From Morinoia aosen (taxonomy: Eukaryota > Arthropoda > Malacostraca > Amphipoda > Talitridae): a DNA stretch of 64,000 nt. Location of the stretch: the NCBI GenBank assembly GCA_030386875.1, contig CM059557.1, positions 60,094,514-60,158,513 on the forward strand, read 5' to 3'. Made by a program: the position numbers and the translations under genes. Positions 1-10,646 of this stretch are shown piece by piece. Position 1 is the stretch's first letter. Each line of letters starts with the position of its first letter. The notes below the pieces were generated by a model. The model was not told the origin of the DNA and searched no databases. It saw only the letters and a program-made list of their open reading frames with translations.

Positions 1-1239
1 TGATTGAATTAAATGCATCCTATTCGCCCTCAAGTGAAACGCATCTACTCTGCTCATTAATATCATTGATGAACAAATCGAGGAAGCTAAATCATTTGAA
101 TTCAAAGGATTTTCAGTAATAAAAATCACACTTTAATGGAGGATATCTAGTTGGTACTAAAATATTTAAATGTACCGGAATTTTCATCAGAGAAAAAATA
201 TCTTTTCTGAAAAACTCTGAAAATATTGTACAACACTATAATCAGTCTATATATTCGGTATGGAATATAATTTAGGTATGGGACTGATAAAAAATGATGG
301 CTCTTCAATGCTCTACAAAAGGGTGTCTTCGGTGCAACAAGGAACTTTGAGCGCATTGTTCGCATTCATTCAAATCTCCTGAAATGTTTGGGGTCTCCAT
401 TAATTTTCCAATGGTAATTTTATGGATAAAACTTTGAATACTGAGAGTAGGAAAGATCTTAAATAATTCGCATTCTGTCAAGCTTGCCATTACGATCATC
501 TAACCAATCTAACTAGAAACTGAAGTAAATTCCCATTCTCTTTCTGAATTCGATCTCAATTTGATTTTCACTGCATAGGAATTGAGGCATGGGATTCGAT
601 ATCTTCTAAGACCTCTTAAAAAATATTGAAGAGCATTCAAAAAAGTCTTGGCAAGCAATGATTTTTCATCTAGATGTAGATGAAGTTAACTCTTGAGAAA
701 TAATTTTCTCTTCTTTGTTAAATGGCTCAAAATGACAGGTCGATGTTTCTGAACTGAGTTTAACCATAAGTGAATTCTTGTTTTTGCAATTTTAGCTTGT
801 CCCAGAATTTGAAATGGTAAAGCAGCGTTCTCTTACGCTATAAACTATTCGATTAGTCCAGTGTACGTTCAAGTCAAGTATTTAGATTTACTGAAATTAT
901 GAAGGCAGTTTTTCTACGCTATCCTAGAGGCCATTGAACTTGGTGAAGCCGAATAGTAGTTCCATCGCACTATTTCTACGTGATCATTTCATTGATGTAT
1001 GCGTGGCTTGTGGAGATGAATGTTTATTTTCAAAAATTCAAAATGCAAAGAAAGGAGTCAACCCACTTTTTCAAGGCAAATTATATAAGAAAATTGACCA
1101 ATTTTAGCTTAATTTTTTACCGGAATGCATAAATTTGTCTTCGATTAAAGTTTTAATAAAAACTTGTTATACATTTTTATCTATATTTTGTTAAAAACGT
1201 AAGCAATTGTTATTTATTTTTTATTTACCAAGCTTTTTT
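1..1239. other. AT-rich non-coding stretch
   Basis: I see no gene, transposon end or structured repeat here. The only reading frames are two overlapping minus-strand frames of 64 and 72 codons between 147 and 499. Neither has recognisable motifs nor convincing splice sites. Short A and T runs dominate. Confidence 0.6.
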
Positions 1240-1520
1240 CTCTTTTTAGAAGTGAGTGGCTGAGTATCATTGACATGATACTTTACAGAGGACGTACATG
1301 ATAGGGGTTCCTCTGGCCCCTAGTCACGCCCGAGCTTTAAGGCCTTATTTTCCTCTCGTTTAGGGCCCAGGTAACTTTCCTTGAGGACAGTGACCACACT
1401 ACAGGCAACGACTCTGATTTGCCGCGTCAGCGTTTTTCACGCCAAATGCTGCGTACAGGGCTCGAACCCGCGCAGGAAGCACAGAACGCCAGCGCCCTTT
1501 ACACTCGGCCACTGCAAGAC
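1240..1520 (-). repeat. tRNA-derived SINE-like element
   Basis: On the minus strand the GC-richer block starts with a tRNA-like head. An RNA polymerase III box A (TGGCCGAGTGTA, complement of 1500-1511) is followed about 42 bases later by a near-perfect box B (GGGTTCGAGCCC, complement of 1458-1469). The box A and the following GGGCGCTGG resemble a tRNA-Ser or tRNA-Leu head, but the acceptor stem does not close, so this is not a functional tRNA gene. A body of about 200 bp follows and ends in an A-rich tail near 1240-1255. That order (tRNA head, unrelated body, A-rich tail) is the usual SINE structure. I could not find clear target-site duplications. The 63-codon minus-strand frame over this block (1399-1590) is a by-product. 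Confidence 0.65.
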
Positions 1521-4500
1521 CAAAAAAAAGTCGTAAGCTAAATCTCATAAAGTCAACGATTGCTTCATTTCGTAAAAACTTATTTGACATCTTTCCTTAA
1601 ATTCACTTTCGTAGTAATGGAACAAATAAGAACATCTACAACCTCTTAACGAATTAAAATTTCTGCCTCCAGTCGAAAATATTTTTACCGGTGTACACAT
1701 GCATTGGCGAACTACACGCTTTCGAACAGAGGATTCGAATTTTTAAAAGACACCCTCTGCTTCAAAAGTACTTAACTGTTTTTCCTTAAACGTTGCAATG
1801 TATTGTACATACTTGTACTTCTCAGAGCTTCATTGTGTCCAACTCTGCTTTTGACCGGCTCTGAAGAAGTATCCCTAAGAGTGGTGTTGCATTTACATTC
1901 CCTTCCTTCCAGACACCATTTATTTCATCCAATAGTTACTATGCATCTCCGTATTTAAAAAATGCATTATTTATGGAACAGTAGTACCCCAAGTTTATCG
2001 TTTCTTGTGCATTTTTTACGTAGGCTCGAGTATTTAGACTATGATATTGATTTAGGTTTGTTTGATGAAATAATTGTTAATTCTAGAGTAAAGTTATTCA
2101 GGATGTACACTGATCAGACTTTCAAGGGAACGTACACAGGAGATTACAGTGCATTACAAAAAGAGAAAAGGTTCGTTATTGCTATTGCCTTCGATTTTTT
2201 TCCGTATCAATGGCGATTCTTTGATGCGAAAACGAAAAATTTATGCTTCTCTGATGAAAATTAAAACATTCTTGAGGCGATGGCTGCAACGCGATGTATC
2301 GCAATTATTTTCTGACACCAAGGCAGTAACGCCTTGGAATCTGAATTTTAAATTTATGCTATTTATGGCTTCAGTTCGAGAGCAAGTAACACTCGTGCAG
2401 TAATATTATACGAGAGTGCTGAAGCGAAGAAAACAATCTTTTTAAGGCGATGACCAGCACGCTCTGGGACTCTCTGGCGATGCTCTTTATTATGAAATTA
2501 CGGAGCGCAATTAACCACTTCAGGGTGCACTTCTTGAGGGAAATTCCTCCCGCCTTCCTCCCATGTCCATTGGATGCGTGCAGGGCGTTAATGAAATTAC
2601 TGTGCATTAAATACATTACCGTAGAACTGTCTTTCTGTGGAATACGGTTGAAGCGAATTCTACAAGTCTTTAGACGGGAATTTCATTAATTAACTTCTTC
2701 GCTGAACTGGCATGTATATATGGTCTCTAACAAAGACTCTATTAATAAAACACCCGGAGTAATGGGGCTGAAAATATCGCCACTTCTCACAACTGAAAGT
2801 GAATTCGTACCCGCTCCCCTAGCAATGATTTAACTTGCACGCAATTTTTCTGACTTGGAAATTTCTAAACGCAAATTCTCTTGCAATACATACTATCCTG
2901 CGCCTGAGAACTTATTTCCTTTTTTATTCAATTATTTGGAGTGACTTATGACACATCGAGTACAAAATTAATCATTAATCTTAAGTGAGTGGTCTGAATT
3001 GTAACAGTACACGAAGGAAGTCGTCGCATACAAGAAGAGAGATGGTAGTCGCTCGTGATAGGAATTTTCTTTTTTAATGATTATTTGAGCCTTTTCCAAC
3101 TTTTCAACTAAACGAAACAGTTCAAGTTCATCACGTGCTAAAGTAAGAAGAAATTGATTCAATATTTTTTTATCGAAACCCTGTCAGTCGTTAAAAAATC
3201 AATATCTATTTACTTTATAAGAAGCAACGCTTCGATATTGAAACATCATCTACAAGCTGACATCTGCTATAATATGAATTTATATTTACACTGCCAGTGA
3301 CCTCTATTTTAATTCTTGTCTCAAAATCGTTGGACGTCCCTTATCAATTGGTTCTAATTGCCATTCTTGCTAACTAGTTTTTGTCTCCTCAGAATGACTC
3401 CGGACACCCGCGTGTTACCGCTGACCTTTTCTCATGAGACGCTAGCCATTTTCTAGCTCCAGCTATTCGTGTCCATTGTACACGTGTATAATTAGTTCCT
3501 TGTCTCAAAGGGCAAATCGTGCTGACAATTTTCAAAGCTTTTCTTTAAAATTAATGTTACTCCCTTGTGTATTTCTTGCTTTACAATATCCCTAATTTTA
3601 AACTTAATAAGAGTCACCTTTGATGGTGGCTGAAATGAGGAATTGGAGTTGGTGATTATTTCTTGGCGTAAAGTAATTTTCTTCTTCGTTTGGAGTTGGC
3701 GCCAAAGATCTCTTTATTTACTATAGGATCTAAGCTCAGCGATTGTTCTTGGTGTATCACTACCCAATTGTTATTGGTGTCTCGTAGGTATGGATGATTA
3801 TTTTAAATAGCGCAATGTTTCGGAACTTATGAGTAACTAACTCGATTCATAAGTCTAAACAACTTTTGTCGTCAAAATAGTTTGTGGCGGTGTCAGCAAA
3901 ATCCTAAAAACTACATCACTATCCAACATGGAAGAATTCATGTCACTCACTTCAGCAGAAAAAGAAGAAACACTCAATGAAGACCATTAAAAATACAGTA
4001 CACACATTTCAAGAAACGGACGTTTAAATAACAGAAATAGAAGATAGTTGTGCAGTTTGAGTAGATCGAGTATCAAATTTTAATGTCGTGCTTTAAAGAA
4101 AAAAACGAATGATTGATTCAACTGACTATCTTTGCAGCCATTCTAGCAATGCAGGCTAGAAATGCGTTATTGTTAACAAAGAGTCAGTCATGATCTTCGT
4201 CACTCATTTGCCGAAGCCCAGTTCTCATCCTGTTTTTTTCAGTCAGAGTTTTTCAGTTTCGAACACTGAATTTTCAGCTTGCCGTTGAGGCAACAAACAG
4301 AATTTTGTATTCTTTCAAATTGGAAGCGCGGCTGTAATTTTATCTGGGCACAGGCTCAATGTAATGTCAACGCTAAAATGTTGGGATTTATTTTTCACAG
4401 ATTTTCAATTAATCATGCACTGACAGTTTTAGTCTGTCTAGCTCTAACTCAAAAATATGTTAACACATCTGGGTTTGTCTTTCATAACCTCATGTTCATG

Positions 4501-4640
4501 CGACCGGGGATGTAAAATTGAATATTCTCGTTTCACATCGCCAAAACAGTCTGTAGAGTGAGTCAATGAAACTAATAATCCTCTTTCCAGAAGATAATTT
4601 TTTTGTGGTTTCTGTGTAATTTTTCAAGTTTGTGTACGTG
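1521..4640. other. No recognised gene; weak open frames only
   Basis: The longest frame is a plus-strand run of about 100 codons at 1962-2264. Its middle part follows a pyrimidine-rich stretch ending in AG near 2025 and reads as ordinary acidic and aromatic protein (residues LEYLDYDIDLGLF near 2029-2067). I recognise no family and see no clear donor site. The frames at 2371-2689 lie on both strands of one moderately GC-rich patch and cannot both be real. The rest is AT-rich and featureless to my reading. Confidence 0.45.
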
Positions 4641-4646
4641 TACAGG

Positions 4647-4649
<3 letters not shown>

Positions 4650-4712
<63 letters not shown>

Positions 4713-4767
4713 TATATTATATTATATATATATAAAACATATATATAAAACATATATATTATATATA
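4650..4767. repeat. TA dinucleotide microsatellite
   Basis: A nearly pure TA run occupies about 4650-4703 and continues as imperfect TATATAT and AAACATATA variants to about 4767. Because the run is self-complementary it gives Tyr/Ile-rich open frames on both strands, which are artefacts of the repeat. It can extrude as a cruciform and is likely length-variable between individuals. Confidence 0.95.
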
Positions 4768-5104
4768 TATAGTTTGTACTGTAGCGCCATAATATACGGA
4801 ACGCAAACAACACCGACATAAACCAGTCTATTGCTTAGAATGTTATGAATGAATCATAATAAAATCTTCATCAAATAAAGATTAGGTCATAATATAAAAA
4901 TCATATACGAAGTTAGAAGATTTGACATAATATTTAAAAGAGTTTAAGATGAACAGAAATGGGAGAATTAAAGCCTGGACAACAGTTAACACACTCTTGA
5001 AAATGAAATCTGGAGAAGGGTCACCAAAGGAGTAAAACTATTTGCGGTAACCATGATTTTACTGAGCATAGGTACGAACAGTAAAAAATGGATAGAACAT
5101 TAAA

Positions 5105-5215
5105 TGTATGGCTTGGCCGGCACGGTTCGCCCCGATGACGTAGCGGTGGGAGCCCGGAGTTTAAGCAACGGGCCAGCGCGGTTACCCTCCGCACTCCTCC
5201 AGCTCGCTTCAAGAA
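5105..5215. other. GC-rich island, possibly SINE-derived
   Basis: A block of about 110 bp is much richer in GC and CpG than its surroundings. On the plus strand TAGCGGTGGGAG (about 5140) resembles a polymerase III box A, but the expected box B about 45 bases later is only GGTTACCCTCC, which lacks the TTCGA core. On the minus strand it is an open frame of 63 codons with no recognised motif. It could be a diverged SINE head or part of an exon; I cannot decide. Confidence 0.25.
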
Positions 5216-5581
5216 GTCTGAGCCAGTACTCGTACCTTCAAGAGAAAATATAATTGTAATATTTAATTTTTATACCTTGCAGGGAAACTAAATGGTCATG
5301 CTGACACGGCTCACAAAACTTTAGGAAAGATTTAAGATTACTCTATTTTACGAGCCTGCAATAGCTGAACAATATTAGCCCAAACAATGGCATTTAGCTA
5401 ACCAGCTAGACTGGTTGCTAGGTTACAAAAGAGTTTAAGCTTATTTGAGCCTAAGGTTTAAAGTTATGTACGGCTCAGACAAAATTTAATGTATAATATC
5501 CGTTCGCAGTGGCAATTATCAAAATAATCGACGCACTGAGATGGAAAGAGAACACCGCACTGGAATTGCTTCCCAACTCAC

Positions 5582-5783
5582 CATAAAGGACGTGCTTGGA
5601 AGGCCGTTCCTCCGTGCAGTAGGGCTCAAGAGACGTGCGCCGGCCGAGGAGTGCCGCTGCAGCGCCTCCACTGCGTGAGGCGAAGACAGAATGGCGCGAA
5701 GTCGCTGCAGGAACTTCTCCTTGCCGCGCCGGGCCACGAGAGCGCAGAGCTGCCCCGGCTCCAATCTTCGGTTTGGAGCTTCA
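5582..5783 (-). CDS. Possible protein-coding exon, function unknown
   Basis: The most CpG- and GC-rich block of the window is open on the minus strand for about 80 codons. One frame reads like a helical segment (LCALVARRGKEKFLQRLRAI, then SSPHAVEALQRH). Another frame near the 3' end reads PYCTEERPSKHVLYG. The minus-strand sequence ends in TTTATG followed by GTGAGT, a strong 5' splice donor (donor GT complementary to 5580-5581). The upstream border has AG dinucleotides but no good pyrimidine tract. The plausible residues switch frame part way, so this may be a decayed exon or a copied gene fragment. I recognise no family. Base composition alone sets it apart from its neighbours. Confidence 0.3.
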
Positions 5784-6259
5784 CGAAGAGCTTACATGGT
5801 TATGAAGAAGTTCGTATTTTCACGATAGTTGACATCCAATTTTTATTCATAGAATAATAAACAAAAATAGAATCTTGAATGAAAATGTCTTACATCTAGG
5901 TCCCAGGTAAACGACGATGATGTCCCGAAACCAAGGAGAGCTATTGGAGCTTCCTTTCCTGGTGACCGAGTGCTGAAGCGTGAAGCGCTGAAGTGCTTCC
6001 AGCTCTCAAGTGTTGAAGCGCCTTCAGAATCTGATAATTTTCGGTAGAGCTCGTTTGCGTTCTTAATCTGCAGGTGACTCATTAAGAAGAGCGGTAATCA
6101 AGAACAGCAAATGTGTCAGGGTTAGGCTTGTTGGTAGACAAGCCCAGCACAAGCGTTAACTCTTTCCATAGTGCGTTTAAAGTTTTACTATTGAAATTAG
6201 ATTTGTTTACATTGGTGTCACAAAAATTAAACTTACAATTTGCCCATGGCTCGTTTTAT

Positions 6260-6485
6260 TCTACACTTCCTACGAAGGGACCCAACGGTGGTCACTGAGG
6301 GGATTTTCATAATGCTGCTGACCGGCCTGACGTCACAAACTCTATTTTTATAAATAGTTAATGAAAGCTAAATGAAGGCACGACCCAGTTAATGTTCGCT
6401 GTTTTCACAATTACCTAATACAATTGACTTTAAAATTGAATGGAATATTGAACTTCAGTTTAACCCATCGCAGGAAACGTGCTAA
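6260..6485. mobile_element. MITE family B copy 1 (TTAA-type ends)
   Basis: This segment of about 226 bp matches two others in the window (23150-23249 and 24914-25044). Shared blocks are GGTGGTCACTGA followed by ATTTTCATAAT on the left, and GAACTTCAGTTTAACCC on the right, ending in AACGTG next to a TTAA-like site (here CTAA at 6482-6485). The inverted left end is worn (TCTA then CACTTCC). TTAA duplications with CACGTT ends are typical of the piggyBac superfamily; the assignment is inferred, as no transposase is present. A second MITE begins only 9 bp downstream. Confidence 0.7.
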
Positions 6486-6494
6486 GGAACGGTG

Positions 6495-6764
6495 TTAAAC
6501 ACGTTCCCTGCGTATTGGGCCACATGTGTACCAACAAGTGAATTGCCCAATTACGTGCAGGTATAAATGCACTATATTTGATCCGTTTCACAAAACTTTC
6601 AAAAATAATTATCATATGAGGCGAAATATCGTGCAATAGTATTTTTCATGTTCATTAGGAAGAATTAAAATTTATTCAAGCTGAAAAATCTATTTCCCTA
6701 TTCAGCTACTTTCAACCTAACCAAACTAACCGTAACAGCCTGGGAAACGCAGGGAACGTGTTAA
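6495..6764. mobile_element. MITE family A copy 1 (TTAA target site)
   Basis: The element is 270 bp including its flanking TTAA duplications (6495-6498 and 6761-6764). Its inverted ends read ACACGTTCCCTGCG on the left and CGCAGGGAACGTG on the right. A second copy lies at about 10940-11221 and shares ATGTGTACC on the left and TCTATTTCCC and TAACCAAAC on the right. No coding capacity remains. TTAA duplications and CACGTT ends point to piggyBac-type mobilisation by a transposase supplied elsewhere. The right end lies where the Tc1 transposase relic breaks off, so it probably inserted at or into the end of that element. Confidence 0.85.
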
Positions 6765-6765
6765 A

Positions 6766-7690
6766 ATGACTTCCCCACATCGTCAACCACTTGACCGAAT
6801 TAATGTCTTGCATAAACCGACAGTGATCTCCTCCCATTACTTTGTCAGTAAATTCCTTAAATGATCTTGATTTTGAGGGTTCGTATCCTGAGCCCTCTCT
6901 CCAATAATCTTCCGTACATTTTCTATTGGGTTGAGGTCGGGGATCTGAGCTGGCCAGTTCGTCAGGGCAGTTCAAAAAAGCCATAATCTTCCTCGTCTTG
7001 CAGCAAAGTGCATTGTCCTGCATGGAAATAAGTATTCACAAGGGCTAAGGCTTAAGTTTGGTATAACATGCTGCTGAAGAAGCAGTTTGTAAATCTCAGC
7101 ATTGATTTGGCCATACGTTTGGATGATGGGGCCAGCTCTTGCAGAGGAAATCTTCCCCCACACCATCGCACTGCCACGACCAAACTTGACTGTTTTCTTA
7201 ACACATTGAGGAGACAGTCTTTTACCGGTTTTGCGGCGTACTTAAATGTTGCCGTCAAAACCGATCTGGTTAAACTTGAATTCATGACTGAAATGAATCA
7301 CATCCCATTGTGCGTCAGTCCAAACAACATGTTCTCTAGCAATCTCCAGACGTGCCTTGTGGCTTCGCGTTGAAACGAGTAGCTGGAACCCGCGGGCATG
7401 CAATCCTGCATTTTTTAAACTACAAGAAACTATTTTCCTTGAGATGTTATTACTTGTCACTTCACTAAATTTACGGGAAATTGATGAAGCAGTTTCAAAA
7501 CGGTCCTTTGCAGACATTCTAACAATTATGCGATCTTTTCTCTGAGATATTTTTGGAGATGTACCATCTTGCATCTAACGGTTTATTTGTGTTATACCTG
7601 CTTATGACACGGTGAACGATACTTTTAAACTTACAGACAATAACAGAAATGGTACTTGTGGGTAATCTGTCACCATTTATTATAATTTAT
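6766..7690 (-). pseudogene. Broken Tc1-type transposase
   Basis: Tc1 transposases cut and paste DNA through a DDE triad after an N-terminal paired-like helix-turn-helix. Read on the minus strand, the remnants occur in the expected order. At about 7590-7680 is a helix-turn-helix part (SIVHRVISRYN). At 7242-7574 comes the linker and first catalytic region, with AGLHARG, ARLEIAREH and an FSHEFKF-like block where FSDE is expected, so the first acidic residue looks lost. At about 7100-7166 is MVWGKIS. At about 6990-7023 is the second aspartate in MQDNALCC. At about 6925-6960 is PDLNPIENV in a shifted frame, the third acidic residue of a DD34E triad. These pieces sit in at least three frames, so the gene is dead. 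The C-terminus stops beside the TTAA of the MITE ending at 6764. No terminal inverted repeats were identified. Confidence 0.88.
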
Positions 7691-7996
7691 GGTTTCCTTT
7701 TGATGTTTAGATAGCTGAATTAAATTATAATTAATTTTTATTATTTATAATTTTGTTTTGTTTCAGGGCAAATGAATCTCTGGGACCTTCCAAGAACTGA
7801 AGAGCAAGGTCCTAGAGATTCATTATATATATGGAAAGTAGATAAATTGCATTAGGAATAGATACAAATCAACAAGGATTCCGTCTCACGTGAAAAATCT
7901 ATTTATACTGTCCAGAACATCAATTCAATATTTACAAACAATTACATTTTTCACTTTTTTCCCTAAACAAATGGTGACCGATAACCCACAAGTACC
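7651..7996. repeat. Inverted repeat around the Tc1 relic N-terminus
   Basis: Positions 7651-7678 and 7969-7996 are inverted copies of each other, 26 of 28 bases matching. They are separated by 290 bp. The left arm is inside the transposase helix-turn-helix region, so the right arm may be a rearranged second piece of the same element. On the minus strand 7969-8095 also reads LTEKGFIIANYREKN, which resembles the first helix-turn-helix of Tc1 transposases. Confidence 0.6.
7771..7824. repeat. Short hairpin, 19-bp arms
   Basis: Arms at 7771-7789 and 7806-7824 pair at 18 of 19 positions around a 16-base loop. It sits between the two arms of the larger inverted repeat and just after a TTTTGTTTCAG stretch that resembles a splice acceptor. 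The stem is shorter than usual animal microRNA precursors, so I do not call it one. Confidence 0.8.
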
Positions 7997-8269
7997 ACAA
8001 CAATTTTTGAAATTAAGTTTTTTTCTCTATAGTTGGCAATAATGAATCCTTTTTCCGTAAGAGAAAGTGTTTTGGATGTTGAAGTTGCCATATTGCTAAC
8101 TCTAGTTCCAACGATGCAAGAGTGCTTTTCTTCATTTCGAAATGCTCTGTAGAGTGTTTTAAAATGAAGCAAGTAAATTCTTAGCAAGTTTATAGCATCG
8201 TACGTCAACTTTTGTAGAGGTCTGAATTCTCTCATTTCCTTTCATCTCTGTTTAAATATATCTCTCCCA

Positions 8270-9242
8270 TGCATTAAAATTGGCAAAGGTAAAATCGAAG
8301 AAAGCAACTCATGTAAGTTCCTGGGCATCATAATACATAAACATCTGACCTTCAAAGAACACATCGCCCAAATTAGAAGTTATCAAAATCCATCGGAATC
8401 CTCCAGAAAGTTTACAATTTCCTGCCTGAAGAAGCTTTGCAAATATTTTACCAAGCGCTCATTTCACCACACTTGCAATACTGAATAGAAACATTGCTCA
8501 GAACGGATAAAAATAAAACTAATATACATTTTACTCTGCAAAGAGCCATCAGAACTGTGAAGAATCTAGAATATAATGCTCACAAAAATGATTCATTCAA
8601 AAGTTTACGGATACTTGAACTTACGGATCTCCACAAACTCTCATTATGTAATTTCGTTTATGAAACATTGACCAACGATGGCGATAATAACCTCAAACTG
8701 CACAAACTGGTCGTCACGACCATTTAACCCGAAATAGAAGTAAATTCATGCTTCTTTATAATTCAAAAGCTCGGTCATAACATGTATGCACAGTATCCTC
8801 TTCGTTGGAATTAAAACTTGGAACTCAATTCCTGCGGAGATCCGTGAAAGTATTTCTTACAAAGTTTTCAAAATAAATATTCACTCTCATTTCCTATCAG
8901 AATACTAGTGTAAGATAACTAAGTAAAATTTTGTCTCCTACATGACTGGTCCTGATAGGGTAATTTGTCATGGTTAATTTCGTTGATCTTCAGTCTGCTC
9001 TTAAATTGTTTATAGAATATACTGTTAACATCTAGTACATGTAAACATTTTGTAAAATGAAGCATCGAATATCGAGTTAACTATTTCATTGATCAGTCTT
9101 ATGCGTAACTAGGTTTAGTGAATTAGGTTAAGCATTATTGTACAGTGATGATACACCCTAGGGCAACGTTAATGTAGAATGCCACAGAAGTCGCTGAACT
9201 TATTCGGGCCCTCAGATAGAAAGAAAAAGAAAGAAAGAAAAA
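8270..9242 (+). pseudogene. 3' fragment of a non-LTR retrotransposon
   Basis: Three conserved patches of a reverse transcriptase C-terminal region occur in order on the plus strand. The first is SCKFLGIIIHKHLTFKEHI (about 8308-8370). The second is QRAIRTVKNLEYNAH followed by SLRILELTDLHKLSL (about 8536-8655). The third is TWNSIPAEIRESISYKVFK (about 8815-8875). They lie in different frames broken by stops. A 3' untranslated part of about 340 bp follows and ends in a GAAA microsatellite tail at 9218-9242. 5' truncation and a short-repeat tail are typical of CR1/Jockey-type LINEs. The 77-codon frame at 8494-8727 is the middle piece. It cannot encode an active enzyme. Confidence 0.8.
9218..9242. 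repeat. GAAA repeat, LINE 3' tail
   Basis: An imperfect GAAA tract ends the LINE fragment. The same tract followed by ACAGT.TATTTC recurs at about 52030-52058, which suggests a shared 3' junction or related insertions. Confidence 0.75.
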
Positions 9243-9604
9243 CAGTATATTTCCAATATAGATGGTACAAAAGTACAATCATTGGTTTTTAAAATCTCTT
9301 ACAATTACTACACTTAGATGATACACACACACGAGTATTGTAAAACTCGTGTCACTAGTCGAAAAGAAATAATTGAGGGCAATGTACTCCTAATCTTGCT
9401 TAATCTACATTTGATAATACATGTAATGATAATTATAAGAGACAACACAATTTCATGGACGATGCATTTTCATTGTGAGGTGAAAACACTTTTGACAGTT
9501 TACATGTACATGACATAAAACTTCGCAATTCTTGACGCCAGGAAATAATACATGATTCGCTTGTTTCGGCCAATGTTCAAAAGTGTCATTTTAAGGAAGC
9601 ATGA

Positions 9605-9606
<2 letters not shown>

Positions 9607-9642
<36 letters not shown>

Positions 9643-9736
9643 TACATCCGTATATATATATATACATATATATATACATACATATATATACATGTACATA
9701 TACACACATACATATACATGTATACACGTACACATA
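9607..9736. repeat. Compound TA/CA microsatellite
   Basis: A pure TA run at about 9608-9638 passes into mixed TATACATA and CACATACA motifs until about 9736. The Tyr/Ile-rich frames on both strands are artefacts of the repeat. Confidence 0.95.
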
Positions 9737-9834
9737 AGCATGAGGACCAAGAAGATTATAAGTTTTGTATTTGTAATCCAACAATTTTACCATAGCGGTC
9801 ATTAGTTAATAAGCATTTTGTTTAAACAAAAAGG

Positions 9835-10612
9835 GGATGATCGCACAACAAAAGTATAGTTTTTACATGAATGCTTTACAATAATAAAGAGATGACGAGT
9901 TAGGTAATGTTACAAGTAGAGAGTGAACAGAAAAAAGACCATTATCTCTAGTAAAATGCTAGTTGTCAGTCTAGTACACACATGAGTGCACATATACACG
10001 CAAATATATACACATACACATGCACGCACATACTTACACCAAACTCGTAAGGATACACAAATGCATTTCTATGCATCGAGGCAATACATAGCATTCTATT
10101 TAGTGTCATACGCATAGCGTGCACACGTACACATATATACAAGTAAGCCTGTGCGCGAATATCAGCGTAAACCAGTCAGTATAAACCAGAAATTCCGATC
10201 GAGGGAAACGGAGAAAATATCTTTTATTATGGCATGAATTTTATAAAATTTCGTACTAAAAATAGTGGCACAAAACAGTCTACCTAAGTCTGAAACATGA
10301 AAACGATTGTGGGACGTGAATAAGAAAGAAAACATTAATGTCCTCTAAAGGTTTCATATTAGAAAAAAAAATCATATTATCTTTGAAATATGGCGCAAAT
10401 TGTCGGCAATTGATAAACAAACATAGGGATAACATTATTATAAGCATATAACTATAAGCGCAAGACTGCAGTATAAATGGATGATCACACAACGAATTTA
10501 TTGCTTTTTTTACATGGATGCTTTACAATTTCATATTAGAAAGAAAATCACATTATCTTTGTAATATGGTGCAGAATGTCTGCAATTGATAAACACACAC
10601 ACACACACATAC
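9835..10612. repeat. Local direct duplications with CA repeats
   Basis: Two pairs of direct repeats interleave here. GGATGATC.CACAAC through GCTTTACAAT occurs at 9835-9882 and 10479-10530. TTTCATATTAGA through CAATTGATAAAC occurs at about 10352-10418 and 10529-10594. The block ends in a CA run (about 10592-10610), and degenerate CACATA motifs run through 9970-10140. A further piece, about 10125-10169, recurs at 18397-18441. No coding potential. Confidence 0.8.
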
Positions 10613-10646
10613 ACTCAGAGAAATCTTGACACACCCAGGTGTGTCA
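10608..10646. repeat. Terminal piece of a GTGTGTCA palindromic repeat
   Basis: TACACTCAGAGAAA is followed by TTGACACACC-CA-GGTGTGTCA, a palindrome with 9-bp arms (10627-10646). The same arrangement occurs inverted at about 18200-18256. I infer a shared mobile-element end; no partner end was found nearby. Confidence 0.55.

Noticed and set aside
1450-1516. A functional tRNA gene on the minus strand
   Set aside because: Boxes A and B are good, but the acceptor stem does not close and a SINE-like body follows.
1962-2264. 100-codon plus-strand frame
   Set aside because: No recognisable domain, no paired splice sites, and overlapping frames of similar length. Kept only as a note in the region entry.
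4496-4821. Tyr/Ile-rich frames on both strands
   Set aside because: They are translations of the TA microsatellite.
9500-9802. 100-codon minus and 61-codon plus frames
   Set aside because: They are translations of the TA/CA microsatellite.
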